From: Streptomyces nymphaeiformis
Lineage (GTDB): Bacteria; Actinomycetota; Actinomycetes; Streptomycetales; Streptomycetaceae
Direction of reading: 5' to 3'
Assembly: GCF_014203895.1 (NCBI RefSeq)
Contig: NZ_JACHJY010000002.1
Location: 682,001-746,000 of the forward strand
DNA length: 64,000 nucleotides
Below the pieces are notes generated by a model. That model was not told where the DNA came from. It worked only from the letters and a program-made list of their open reading frames with translations, and searched no databases. The stretch's first letter is position 1. Every line of letters starts with the position of its first letter. Positions 54,135 to 63,172 of the stretch are shown one piece after another. Both the position numbers and the translations under genes were made by a program.

Positions 54135-54137
54135 TTA

Positions 54138-54627
54138 GGAGCGACCCGAGTCCCGTTGCGCGCCGGCAGCCCGAGCAGTCCTGCCATTCCTACTTCGCCT
54201 TCCCCTACGGCGAATTTGCCCGCGAGGGCCACCTGCAGGCAGCCGGCCCTCGCGGGACAGATCGGCTTCGGGACTCCTGTCCAGGCAAGTCCGGCGCGGA
54301 CGCGATCGTTCTGTCGATGGAGTCCTCGGTCGGCGCATACCCGATCGGGACCGTGAAGACGATGTCGAAGATCTGTCTTCGGATCAGGCCCTGAAGGGTG
54401 TCGCGGGAGGTCCGCTTCGGGCCGGCCTCCGAGGTCACCGGGCCGGGCCGCCCGTATCCCTTGGGTGACGCATGGCCGTGACCACCACGCGCAGCGGCAC
54501 TGCTGTACTAGATTCGATCATGAAGGCCGAACGGGAGTCCCGGAGAAGGCCCGGCGGATCGGCCTGAACCACGAGGAAATGGCCCGCAACCGCTGCACAC
54601 ATCGACCGGCGGAGGAGCGAACCTGTC
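54138..54627. other. 490-bp gap upstream of the monooxygenase gene
   Basis: A minus-strand frame at 54205-54438 has a protein-like first half (TSRDTLQGLIRRQIFDIVFT, then PTEDSIDRTIASAPD) that may be the decayed start of a divergent regulator, but no family is recognised. The segment before 54628 should contain the promoter of the AfsA cluster; agcgaac-like purines lie near the ATG. Confidence 0.4.
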
Positions 54628-56103
54628 ATGCGCACCACTACGCACACCGAGATAGTCGTCGTCGGAGGCGGGCCGGTCGGCATGCTGATCGCCGCCGAGC
54701 TGGGGGCGTACGGGATCGATGCCGTGGTGCTGGAGGAGAAGAGTGCGACATCCGGTCAGCCCAAGGCCGGGACCGTCCACGCCAGGGCCGTGCAGGCGCT
54801 GGCCCGGCGGGGCTACCTCGGGCTGCCGCGGTTCTCGGATGCTCCGGTGACCGAGCAGTTCCACTTCGCCGGAATGCCCGGGCTGACGATCACGGTTCCC
54901 GCGGCCGAACCGGAGCCCGTCCTCAAGCGCGCACAGGCCGATCTGGAGCGGGAGTTCGAGGAACGGGCCCGGGATCGCGGGGTGACCGTGCTGCGCGGCC
55001 ACCGGGTGACCGCGCTGCGCCAGGGGCCCGACGGGGTCGAAGTGGTGGCCGAAGGTCCCGGGGGCGAGCACACGTACAGCGCCGGCTTCCTGGTCGGGGC
55101 CGACGGCGCGCGCAGCACCGTACGCCGGGAGGCCGGCTTCACCGAGGACACCCACCCCGCGACGGTCTCGGCGATGATGGGCCTGGTCCGGCTGACCGAG
55201 CCCGACAAGGCGCCGCGGGGCTGGTGCCGTACCGAGCGGGGCTGGGTCATCACGAAGCCCGTTCCCGACGGGCACACCCTCGTACGCACGCTCGACTGCG
55301 ACGGGCCCCATCCCCATCGGGGGACACCGGCGACTGTGCGGGAACTGCGGGACGAGGCGTCCCGGATCGCCGGATACGACATCCCGATGGAGGATGCGCT
55401 CTCCGTGACGCGGTTCAGCGACTTCACCCGGCTGGTGCGCCACTACCGCAAGGACCGCGTGTTCCTGGCGGGGGACGCCGCACACGTGCACTTCCCGATC
55501 GGGGGGCAGGGGTTGAGCACCGGACTCGTCGACGCGCTCAACCTGAGCTGGAAGCTGGCCCACGCCGTGCGTGGAACGGCGGGCGAGGGGCTGCTCGACA
55601 CGTACGACGACGAGCGCAGGCCGGCCGCGCAGCGGGTCATCGACAACACTCGCGTCCAGCTGACGCTGATGCGTCCCGCCCCTGAACTCGACCCGCTCCG
55701 CGCGATGGTCGCCGAGCTGCTGACGCTGGAGCAGACCCGGCGGCACGTGGGCGACTTGATCAGCGCGCAGGAGACGGTGTACCCGGTTCGCTCGGGCTTC
55801 GCCTCCCGGTGGGAGGGGCGGTTCCTGGAGAACGTCGCGGTGAGGGACGGCGCGGAGCCGCAGGACGTCACGGGGCTGCTGCCCGACAGCCGGCCTCTGC
55901 TTCTCCTGTCCGGCGAGCGGGCTGCGGCGTACGGCAAGTCGGCCCGGGGCTGGGCCCATGTGCTGAACACCGTCGTCGCCTCACCGGATGCCGCCCTCCC
56001 GTGCGAGGCGATGCTGGTGCGTCCTGACGGCCACATCGCCTGGGCGCCGGACGCGGGTGACCTCACCGACGCACTGCGCCTGTGGTTCGGCGAGCCCCGG
56101 TAG
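54628..56103 (+). CDS. FAD-dependent aromatic monooxygenase (PheA/RdmE-like)
   Basis: A 491-residue class A flavoprotein hydroxylase. The FAD motif VVGGGPVGMLIAAELGAYG is at residue 10, VGADGARSTVRREAGF near 155, and the FAD/pyrophosphate motif VFLAGDAAHVHFPIGGQGL near 280. The C-terminal thioredoxin-like region (LPDSRPLLLLSGE) is typical of the RdmE/PgaE group that acts on polyketide phenols. ATG 54628 is used. It is 125 bp before the AfsA gene, and could oxidise the autoregulator precursor or an aromatic product (inference). Confidence 0.85.
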   Translation: MRTTTHTEIVVVGGGPVGMLIAAELGAYGIDAVVLEEKSATSGQPKAGTVHARAVQALARRGYLGLPRFSDAPVTEQFHFAGMPGLTITVPAAEPEPVLKRAQADLEREFEERARDRGVTVLRGHRVTALRQGPDGVEVVAEGPGGEHTYSAGFLVGADGARSTVRREAGFTEDTHPATVSAMMGLVRLTEPDKAPRGWCRTERGWVITKPVPDGHTLVRTLDCDGPHPHRGTPATVRELRDEASRIAGYDIPMEDALSVTRFSDFTRLVRHYRKDRVFLAGDAAHVHFPIGGQGLSTGLVDALNLSWKLAHAVRGTAGEGLLDTYDDERRPAAQRVIDNTRVQLTLMRPAPELDPLRAMVAELLTLEQTRRHVGDLISAQETVYPVRSGFASRWEGRFLENVAVRDGAEPQDVTGLLPDSRPLLLLSGERAAAYGKSARGWAHVLNTVVASPDAALPCEAMLVRPDGHIAWAPDAGDLTDALRLWFGEPR

Positions 56104-56228
56104 GAGCCGGTGACGTGGATCTCCTCGTCAAGTAGCGACCTGGTCGGCGTAAAAGATCATCCGTCTGGTTGGATCTTGTTTCGGGCGCGGCTCGCCTGTC
56201 GCCGCCGCCGAAAACCACGGGGGATTTC

Positions 56229-57158
56229 ATGAACACGACGACGATCGATGAGGGAAGCCTCCGGTCGCCCAGCGGGCCGTTTCCCGCGTCACTGGCTCAG
56301 CTGCATCGAGCCAGGGAGGCCGACGCCTTCCCGGTCAGCTGGACGCGGACGCGGGACGACCACTACTCGGTCATCGCCCACTGGCCCGGTGAACACCCTT
56401 ACTTCATACCGGTACACGGGCACCGCTACGATCCGCTGCTCGTCACCGAGACCATGCGCCAGGCCACCCTGCTCGTGCTGCACGCCGGGTACGGCGTTCC
56501 GGTAGGACACCACTTCCTCCTGGCGGAGCTGCAGTTCACCTGCCACATGAACCGGCTCGCCATCGACGACGGGCCCGGGGAGGTGGAGGTGCAGGTGGTC
56601 TGTGATGTGAAGCGGGCCCGTGGGCACGTCTCCCAGCTCAGGGTCGACATGGTCGTGCGCCGCGCGGGATCGGTCGTGTCCACGGGCGCCATCCTGGGGC
56701 GGATCGTCGGCCCGGAGGCCTACCGGCGGATACGGGGCGACCGTGCCGTCCCGGGATTCGAGGTCCCGCGGACACCTCCGGTGACGGCCTCGCTCGTCGG
56801 CCGGTCGTGCGCGGAGGACGTCCTGCTCTCGCCCACGCCGCAGGACCGGATGTGGCAGCTGCGGGTCGACACCAGGCACCCGATCCTGTTCCAGGGCGAG
56901 AAGGACCACGTGCCCGGGATGCTGCTCCTCGAAGCAGCCAGGCAGGCGGCCGAACTGGGGACGCCGTCCCAGCCGTTCGTCCCCTCCTCGGGACGCATGA
57001 GCTTCCAGCGTTACGCGGAGTTCGGTACCCCCTGCTGGATACGGGCCCACGCCCTGCCCACATCGCGCGCCGGAACGACCGGCATCACCATCACGGGGAG
57101 CCAGGACGACGGCGCGGTGTTCCTAGCCGAGCTCTCCTCGGCCCTTCCCACCTGCTGA
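56229..57158 (+). CDS. AfsA-family gamma-butyrolactone-type autoregulator synthase
   Basis: A 309-residue AfsA homologue with both hot-dog halves. The N-terminal half contains FIPVHGHRYDPLLVTETMRQ. The C-terminal half contains HPILFQGEKDHVPGMLLLEA (217-236), the signature of AfsA/ScbA. AfsA condenses a beta-ketoacyl donor with dihydroxyacetone phosphate in gamma-butyrolactone signalling. ATG 56229 has cacggggg upstream. A reductase gene follows 17 bp later. No autoregulator receptor (TetR type) gene is visible next to it, which is unusual. Confidence 0.9.
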   Translation: MNTTTIDEGSLRSPSGPFPASLAQLHRAREADAFPVSWTRTRDDHYSVIAHWPGEHPYFIPVHGHRYDPLLVTETMRQATLLVLHAGYGVPVGHHFLLAELQFTCHMNRLAIDDGPGEVEVQVVCDVKRARGHVSQLRVDMVVRRAGSVVSTGAILGRIVGPEAYRRIRGDRAVPGFEVPRTPPVTASLVGRSCAEDVLLSPTPQDRMWQLRVDTRHPILFQGEKDHVPGMLLLEAARQAAELGTPSQPFVPSSGRMSFQRYAEFGTPCWIRAHALPTSRAGTTGITITGSQDDGAVFLAELSSALPTC

Positions 57159-57175
57159 CGGACGGTAACGCAGAC

Positions 57176-58018
57176 ATGATCCTTGTCACCGGAGCAACCG
57201 GCACGGTGGGGCGGGAGGTCGCCCGCCTGCTGGCCCCCGCCCGCCCGCTGCGCATCCTCACGAGGCGGCCCGAACTCGTCACCGCCCAAGGGCCCGCCGT
57301 CACCGTGGTCCGCGGCGGCTTCACGGACCCCGAAAGCCTCCACCGGGCGCTCACGGGAGTCCACGCCGCCTTCCTGGTCACCAACCGGGTGGCGGAGGAG
57401 GACGACGCGCGGTTCATCGAAGCGGCCCGGGCCTGCGGCGTACGGCACCTGGTCAAACTCTCCGCGGCCGCCGTGGAGGATCCGGAGGCGGACGACCTCA
57501 TCACCCGCTGGCAGCGCGAGAGCGAGCGGACCGTGCGGGAATCGGGACTGGCGTGGACCTTGCTGCGCCCCCGGTCCTTCATGTCCAACACGCTGTCGTG
57601 GGCACCGGCCATCCGTTCCGAGGGCGTCGTGCGCGCGCTCTACGGGGAGTCCGCCAACGCCTGCGTGGACCCGCGCGACATCGCCGAGGTGGCGGTGCAC
57701 GCCCTGACACAGGACGGGCAGGAAGGCCGCGTGCACGCGCTTTCCGGTCCGGAGGCGGTCACCGCGCTCGAACAGACCACCGTGCTCTCGAAGGTCCTGG
57801 GGCGACCACTGCGCTTCGAGGAACTCGGGCCGGAGCGAGCCCGCTCCGCACTGCTGGACCGCCATCCCGAGGCGATCGCCGAAGCGCTGCTGCACAGCGC
57901 CGGGCGCCAACAGGCCGGCGCGAAGGCACGGGTGGACTCCGCGGTGCCCGCGGTACTGGGACGACCCGCACGGACCTTCGACACCTGGGCGGCAGACCAC
58001 GCGCAGGCGTTCGCCTGA
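57176..58018 (+). CDS. NmrA-like NAD(P)-binding reductase
   Basis: A 280-residue Rossmann protein beginning with the nucleotide motif MILVTGATGTVGREVARLL. LRILTRRPELV is compatible with NADP selectivity, GVHAAFLVTNRVAEED follows, and the family block WTLLRPRSFMSNTL is present. The catalytic YxxxK of classical SDRs is not evident, as in NmrA/PCBER-type enzymes. It lies 17 bp after the AfsA gene, so it probably reduces the butenolide made by AfsA or another pathway intermediate. The family usually acts as quinone reductases or NADP sensors. Confidence 0.82.
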   Translation: MILVTGATGTVGREVARLLAPARPLRILTRRPELVTAQGPAVTVVRGGFTDPESLHRALTGVHAAFLVTNRVAEEDDARFIEAARACGVRHLVKLSAAAVEDPEADDLITRWQRESERTVRESGLAWTLLRPRSFMSNTLSWAPAIRSEGVVRALYGESANACVDPRDIAEVAVHALTQDGQEGRVHALSGPEAVTALEQTTVLSKVLGRPLRFEELGPERARSALLDRHPEAIAEALLHSAGRQQAGAKARVDSAVPAVLGRPARTFDTWAADHAQAFA

Positions 58019-58667
58019 CCGGTCCGCCGGCCCGGCGGAGGGCAGGACCGTCAGGCTGTGCGGCGGGACGGCGTAGCAGGCGCGGGCGGGTGCCTCCGTC
58101 GATACGCGGGCGGGAGGGCGCAGGACCTCCACGGTCGCGCGTCCCGGCTGAGTGAAGCCGTGACGGCGCCTTCCACCCTCTCCCCGAGTGAGCGCTGCGG
58201 CCTGTTCACCGACCCGGCCAGTGTTGTGCGTCCCCGCCGAGAAGCTGCAGGTCCATCCCAGCACCGTGGTGAGGGACTTCGCCGCTGCCGCAGTGGCCCA
58301 TCTCGACAGCTTCGCCTCGACGTTCCGGGACCTACAGAGCCGTGCCCGCAACGGCTGTCCCCAGTGGTGAACCGGACGGCCGCCGGACAGTTGGCGCCTG
58401 GTGCGCCTCGCCAGAGACGCTCAGAAGAATCCGAGCTTCTTCGGCGAGTAGCTGACCAGCAGGTTCTTCGTGTGCTGGTGGTACACGACGCGTGGCCCCC
58501 TTGACCTGCGGACATGGCCGCTCGTGGCGGTCGAATTGCTTTCGTGGACCGGGAATGGTCCGGATGGCGCTCGGGGCGCTTCGGCGGCGAGCCCGTGGCG
58601 TTCTCCCGCATCTCCTGCCGTGGGTAGAAGCGGGGCGAGGGCGAGGGTTGGGAGGGGGCTTTCGGCC
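58019..58667. other. 649-bp gap with relics
   Basis: No intact gene. A short plus-strand frame ending at 58370 (VHPSTVVRDFAAAAVAHLDS) has gene-like composition but no family. Copy C of the dispersed repeat lies at 58422-58488. The right end abuts the 3' end of the regulator at 58668. Confidence 0.4.
58422..58488 (-). repeat. dispersed repeat, copy C (short)
   Basis: Encodes on the minus strand VYHQHTKNLLVSYSPKKLGF, then F and stop. This is the best preserved version of the tail shared by the three copies; the upstream part present in copies A and B is missing. Confidence 0.6.
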
Positions 58668-59642
58668 TCAGAGCCAGCCGCGACGGCTCGCCTGGACGCC
58701 GAGTTGGAAGCGTGTTCGTGCGCCCAGCAGCTCCTGGAGGCGGGTGATGCGGCGGCCGACCGTCCTTTCGCTGACGCCGAGTTCGCGGGCGATCGACTCG
58801 TCGGTCAGACCACCGCTGAGACAGGTGAGGAGCTGTCGGGTCTCGGCGGTGGGAGCCGCGCGGTGGTCGTCGGCCGTGTCGACGGCGTTGGGCAGCGGGA
58901 CGGCGATCTGCCAGTACGAGTCGAAGACACCGATCAGCGCGTCGAGGAGGTCCGACCGCCGCACGACGATGTGGTGACGGCGGTCCCAGTCGCGTGCCGG
59001 GGGAGCCACCAGGGCGAAGCGGTCGTCGCAGATGCCCATGTTCAGAGGGACCTCTGTGAAGACACGCGCTTGTTCACCGAGGTCGATGGAGGTCTGGACG
59101 GCCTCCCGGGCGAGCCTGTCCCGCAGGACCCGGGACCCGTACACGACCGAGGTCCTGACGCCGCGGGACAGTGCCTCCTCGCAGCCCGGTGCCAGTTTGT
59201 TGGGGCGTGCCGACCGGCCGGTGTAGCCGATGGTGAGGGCGCGGATCTGTTCGGTGGCCTCGTCGTACAGCCGTCGGCCGATCGCGGTGCGGGCGGCCTC
59301 CGTGCGGATGATCTCGATGTAGCCGGCGCCTTGGGCGTGATGGTCGTGCCAGAACCGGGTCAGCTCCTCGACACCGTTGCGCAACGTGGCGAGCTCCTTG
59401 GCCCGGCTCTCCACCAGGGCGTCGAGCGCGGCACGCGGAGGGTGGGCCACGAGCCCCGCGCCGTCCAGGTCCACCAGGCCGAGGCCGGTGAGTTCGACGA
59501 CGGCCGCGCTCATGGCGTGCCCGCTCACACGTAGGACGTCCGCGAGTTCGGCCGGCCTCGTCGGGCCGCGCTCGACGAGGGAGAGATAGACGTCCTCGGC
59601 AGTCGCACTGATGCCAATGCCTTGAAGTGAATACACGTTCAA
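58668..59642 (-). CDS. TrmB/LuxR-like transcriptional regulator
   Basis: A 324-residue protein. A winged-helix TrmB-like start (EDVYLSLVERGPTRPAELAD, VVELTGLGLVDL) is followed by a sensor-like middle (RTEAARTAIGRRLYDEATEQ, GVRTSVVYGSRVLRD, FALVAPPARDWDRRHHIVVR). A LuxR-type helix-turn-helix lies at about 258-315 (QLLTCLSGGLTDESIARELG, SERTVGRRITRLQELLG). Such proteins form a large Streptomyces group of uncertain ligand. It is divergent from the sugar transporter across a 543-bp gap. Confidence 0.85.
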   Translation of the reverse strand: MNVYSLQGIGISATAEDVYLSLVERGPTRPAELADVLRVSGHAMSAAVVELTGLGLVDLDGAGLVAHPPRAALDALVESRAKELATLRNGVEELTRFWHDHHAQGAGYIEIIRTEAARTAIGRRLYDEATEQIRALTIGYTGRSARPNKLAPGCEEALSRGVRTSVVYGSRVLRDRLAREAVQTSIDLGEQARVFTEVPLNMGICDDRFALVAPPARDWDRRHHIVVRRSDLLDALIGVFDSYWQIAVPLPNAVDTADDHRAAPTAETRQLLTCLSGGLTDESIARELGVSERTVGRRITRLQELLGARTRFQLGVQASRRGWL

Positions 59643-60185
59643 ACTATTGCACGAGCCGCGCGGGAGTCGGTGGGGTCCTCCACGGGCGAGGCCTGTCCTC
59701 TTTCCGCCATGCCGGAATCCGACACCACGGACGCTTCGGTTTCACGCCGGTTCCCCGCACACTCTGCGTACGGCACGACTGATCGCCCGCGCCTCATGCC
59801 ACTTGAACATTTCCCGACATGAGGCTTCCTGTGAGAGCGGCGTCGTGCGACTTCGCGTGCCCGCGTCCCTTACGGCGTCCGTTTGTGCGGCCCGGTGTCC
59901 GCTGCGGCCCGGTGCTCGACGTCAGGCGACCTTGGATCACCAACTCCCTTTCCAGGGAAACATGTTGCGAACGTTCATGTTGACTACTGGGTCATTGTGT
60001 TCGACCATGTGCGAAGTTGATCCGTTGTCGGGGTGGCTTCCGCCGACGGGACAAGCGTCGCCTCCCGGACTCGGAAAGCGCGTGCAGGGATGACACGAGC
60101 CTTTTGATTTCGCGTGAGTTCGGCGATGTGTTGCCGTTCGCGCACCCCCGTGCGTTTCTCGAGCCGTCTCTCAAGGAGCAATTCC
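59643..60185. promoter_or_regulatory. 543-bp divergent promoter region of the sugar transporter
   Basis: No gene is visible. A GAACGTTC palindrome at 59969-59976, within TGCGAACGTTCATG, could be an operator site, since sugar-transport regulators of the LacI type use similar short palindromes. The leader ends with a strong ribosome-binding site (aaggagc) before 60186. Confidence 0.4.
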
Positions 60186-61238
60186 ATGTCCACTCATCGC
60201 AGTCGCCGACGTGCCGCAGCCGTCGCTCTGGGAACGGTCGTCACCCTGGCGCTCGGGGCGTGTTCCAGTGGCCAGGACACCGTGAAGCCGGGCGGCGACG
60301 ACACCGCGAAGGTCGAGGGGAAGATCTCCCTGACGTATCTGCAGAAGCAGGGCGACCAGGAGTACTTCATCGGTGAGGCCGCGGGGGCCAAGGCGAAGGC
60401 CCAGGAGCTCGGCATCGACCTGAGAGTGGTCAACCTGGGCAACGACGCCAACAAGACGATCAGTGAGGTGCAGTCCGCCATCGCGCAGAAGACGAACGGC
60501 CTGATCGTCGTCGTCCCGGACCCCGCGGTGGGCCCCCAGCTCGCCCAGACCGCCAAGGACGGAAAGGTCGCGCTGCTCACCTCCGACGACCAGATCTGCA
60601 CGACCGGCCCGGACCCGTCCGCCTGTGCTCCCGAGGCCCTGGTGCCGCGCATCGGGTTCAGCGGCGCCCAGATGGGTGGCGAGGTCGGCAAGCGCGCCGC
60701 CGAGGAGTTCAAGAAGGCCGGCTGGAACGCCGCCGACACCCGTACCGTCTCCGCCTGGAAGCAGGACGTCACCGTCTGCACCGACCGGGTGAAGGCCGCC
60801 GAGAAGGCCTTCAAGGACGGCGCGGGCGCGGACGTGAAGAACATCGCGGTCCCGACGGACAACACGCCGACCGGTGCCCAGGACAAGATCGCGGCGACCG
60901 TCACCGCCAACCCCGGCGTGAAGCACTGGATCGTGTGGGGCTGCAACGACGAGAACGTCCAGGGTGGCGTCACCGCCCTGGAGAACGCCGGCTTCAAGGC
61001 GTCCGACGTCATCGGCGTCGGCCTCGGCGCCTACCTGGCCTGCAAGAACTGGAGCTCGGGCAAGCCGTCCGGGATGAAGGCCGCCCTGTTCATCAACGGG
61101 GCCGACGTCGGCGCCCTGGCTGTGCAGACCATGTACGACAGGCTCAAGAACGGCAAGGGGTTCCCGAAGGAGGCGTTCGCGCCGACCAAGATGGTGGACG
61201 CCGCCGACTGGAAGGCCTCCGGGGTCACGTGCAGCTGA
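60186..61238 (+). CDS. sugar ABC transporter substrate-binding lipoprotein (AraF-like)
   Basis: A 350-residue lipoprotein (LALGACSS, Cys26). The mature part aligns with periplasmic binding proteins of the ribose/arabinose type: TYLQKQGDQEYFIGEA, GLIVVVPDPAVGPQLA, ALLTSDDQ, GFSGAQMGGEVGKRAAEE, VPTDNTPTGAQDKI, VKHWIVWGCNDENVQGGVTA. The last two blocks are closest to AraF, so L-arabinose or a similar pentose is a likely ligand. ATG 60186 has aaggagc seven bases upstream. It is the first gene of an AraFGH-like operon. Confidence 0.88.
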   Translation: MSTHRSRRRAAAVALGTVVTLALGACSSGQDTVKPGGDDTAKVEGKISLTYLQKQGDQEYFIGEAAGAKAKAQELGIDLRVVNLGNDANKTISEVQSAIAQKTNGLIVVVPDPAVGPQLAQTAKDGKVALLTSDDQICTTGPDPSACAPEALVPRIGFSGAQMGGEVGKRAAEEFKKAGWNAADTRTVSAWKQDVTVCTDRVKAAEKAFKDGAGADVKNIAVPTDNTPTGAQDKIAATVTANPGVKHWIVWGCNDENVQGGVTALENAGFKASDVIGVGLGAYLACKNWSSGKPSGMKAALFINGADVGALAVQTMYDRLKNGKGFPKEAFAPTKMVDAADWKASGVTCS

Positions 61239-61579
61239 ACCGGCGCCGTGCGCCGGTCGCCTGACCGGCGCGCCTCCTCCGGTCGGTTGACCTGAGCCTC
61301 CCCGTCCGCTCGGCTGGCCTGAGGCTCCCCGCCGGGTCGACCGCCGGCCTGACGGTCGACGTCCGGTCGGCTGCCCGACGCTCCAGGTGCGCCCGGTGTG
61401 GTGGGTCCGCCGGACCGCCACACAGGCCCCCCTCCTCTCGCGCCGCCGGCCCCGCCGTCGCTGCGTCGGGCCCCGCGCAGAGAGCCGCGCCCCGCCCCCC
61501 GGCCACCCCTCGGCCGTGTACACCCTCCACCCCGTTGCCCACGCCGAAGCCGACCCGCTTCCAGCCTGCGAGGCCACCC
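61239..61579. other. 341-bp intergenic spacer with degenerate repeats
   Basis: No gene. Near 61270-61390 a unit of about 35 bp (cggtcggctggcctga with gctccccg) recurs three times with drift. It lies between the binding-protein gene and the ATPase gene, and could reduce read-through so that the binding protein is made in excess. Confidence 0.45.
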
Positions 61580-63172
61580 ATGAACAGATCCGGCGCCGAA
61601 CCACCGGAGCCCACACCCTCCACCGGCCGCCCCGGAGCCGACCGCCGCGGCGCGGTGATCACCGTCGAGAACATCGCCAAGCGGTTCGGGACCGTCCAGG
61701 CGCTCGGCGGCGTCACGCTCGACTTCCCCGCGGGGCAGGTCACCGCGCTGATGGGGGAGAACGGTGCGGGCAAGTCGACCCTGCTCAAGATCCTCACCGG
61801 TGACCACCAGCCCACCGAGGGCCGTGTCCTCCTCGACGGCGAGCCGATCGCGTTCGCCGCCCCTCAGGACGCCATCAGGGCCGGCATCCGGATCATCCCG
61901 CAGGAACCGGAGATCATCCCGCACGTCTCGGTGGCGGAGAACGTCTACGCGGGCTCCCTGCCCCGCAAGCGCGGACGCGTCCTCGACCGTGCGGAGCTGA
62001 GGCGCCGCGTCGCGGCCGACCTCGCCCGGCTGGGCTTCGACAAGGTCATCGACCCCGGCGCACTCGGCTCGGAGCTCACCCCGGCCCAGCGTCAGCTGGT
62101 CGAGATCCTGCGCGCACTGACCGGTGATGCCAAGATCATCGCCTTCGACGAGCCCACCTCCTCGCTGTCCGAGCACGAGGTCGAGGCGCTGTTCGCGCTC
62201 ATCGGCCGCCTCCGCGCCCAAGGCATCGCCGTCATCTACGTCTCGCACCGCATGAAGGAGATCTTCCGGCTCGCCGACCGGGTCGCCGTCCTGCGCGACG
62301 GTGCGGTGGCCGGGGTGCTGGACGCCGCGGCGACGAACGAGGAGGAGGTCGTCCGCCTCATGGTGGGCCGCGACCTGTCCTCGCTCTTCGTCCGTCAGGA
62401 CGTCGCACGGGACGAGGTCGTCCTCGAACTGCACGACGTCACCACCGACGACGTGACCGGCGTCGACCTCCGGATCCGGGCCGGTGAGGTCGTCGCCCTC
62501 GCCGGACTCATCGGCGCCGGCCGCTCGGAACTGGCCGGCGCGATCGCCGGAGACCTCCCGATCCGCTCCGGCAGCATCAGCATGAACGGCCGGCGTCTCT
62601 CCCTGCGCAACCCGAAGGACGCCATCAGGGCCGGTATCGGGCTCGCCCCCGAGGAACGCAAGGCCCAGGCACTGTTCCTCCAGCGATCCATCCGGGACAA
62701 CACCTCACTCGTCAGCCTCGAACGGCTGCGCCGTCTGAGGTTCGTGAGAAGAGGTCAGGAAAGCGCCGTCGCGCAGGAGTACACCGACCGGCTGCGGGTC
62801 CGCACGCCCTCCATCGAGCACGAGACCGGGAAGCTCTCCGGAGGAAACCAGCAGAAGGTGGTCCTCGCCCGCTGGCTGGCCCGCACACCCCGGCTGCTGA
62901 TCCTCGACGAGCCCACGCGTGGCATCGACATCGGAGCCAAGGCCGAGATCTACCAGATCATCGCGGACCTCGCCCGCAGCGGCGTCGCCCTCCTGGTGAT
63001 CTCCTCCGAACTCCCCGAGGTGCTCGGCCTCGCGGACCGTGTCGCCGTCATGCAGAACGGCCGGATCACCGGCGAACTGAGCCGGGCAGAGGCCACCGAG
63101 GAGGCCATCCTCAGCCTCGCCATGGCCGACGACCTCAGCACCCCCGCCCTCATGCCTGGAGCACTCCGATGA
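61580..63172 (+). CDS. sugar ABC transporter ATP-binding protein (AraG-like)
   Basis: A 530-residue double ATPase typical of ribose-type transporters. The first half has Walker A GENGAGKST at 59-67, LTPAQRQLVEILRALTG as signature and DEPTSSL as Walker B. The second half has a degenerate P-loop (GLIGAGRSEL), signature LSGGNQQKVVLARWLAR and DEPTRGIDIG. ATG 61580 is preceded by gagg. It ends in an ATGA overlap with the permease gene. Confidence 0.92.
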   Translation: MNRSGAEPPEPTPSTGRPGADRRGAVITVENIAKRFGTVQALGGVTLDFPAGQVTALMGENGAGKSTLLKILTGDHQPTEGRVLLDGEPIAFAAPQDAIRAGIRIIPQEPEIIPHVSVAENVYAGSLPRKRGRVLDRAELRRRVAADLARLGFDKVIDPGALGSELTPAQRQLVEILRALTGDAKIIAFDEPTSSLSEHEVEALFALIGRLRAQGIAVIYVSHRMKEIFRLADRVAVLRDGAVAGVLDAAATNEEEVVRLMVGRDLSSLFVRQDVARDEVVLELHDVTTDDVTGVDLRIRAGEVVALAGLIGAGRSELAGAIAGDLPIRSGSISMNGRRLSLRNPKDAIRAGIGLAPEERKAQALFLQRSIRDNTSLVSLERLRRLRFVRRGQESAVAQEYTDRLRVRTPSIEHETGKLSGGNQQKVVLARWLARTPRLLILDEPTRGIDIGAKAEIYQIIADLARSGVALLVISSELPEVLGLADRVAVMQNGRITGELSRAEATEEAILSLAMADDLSTPALMPGALR

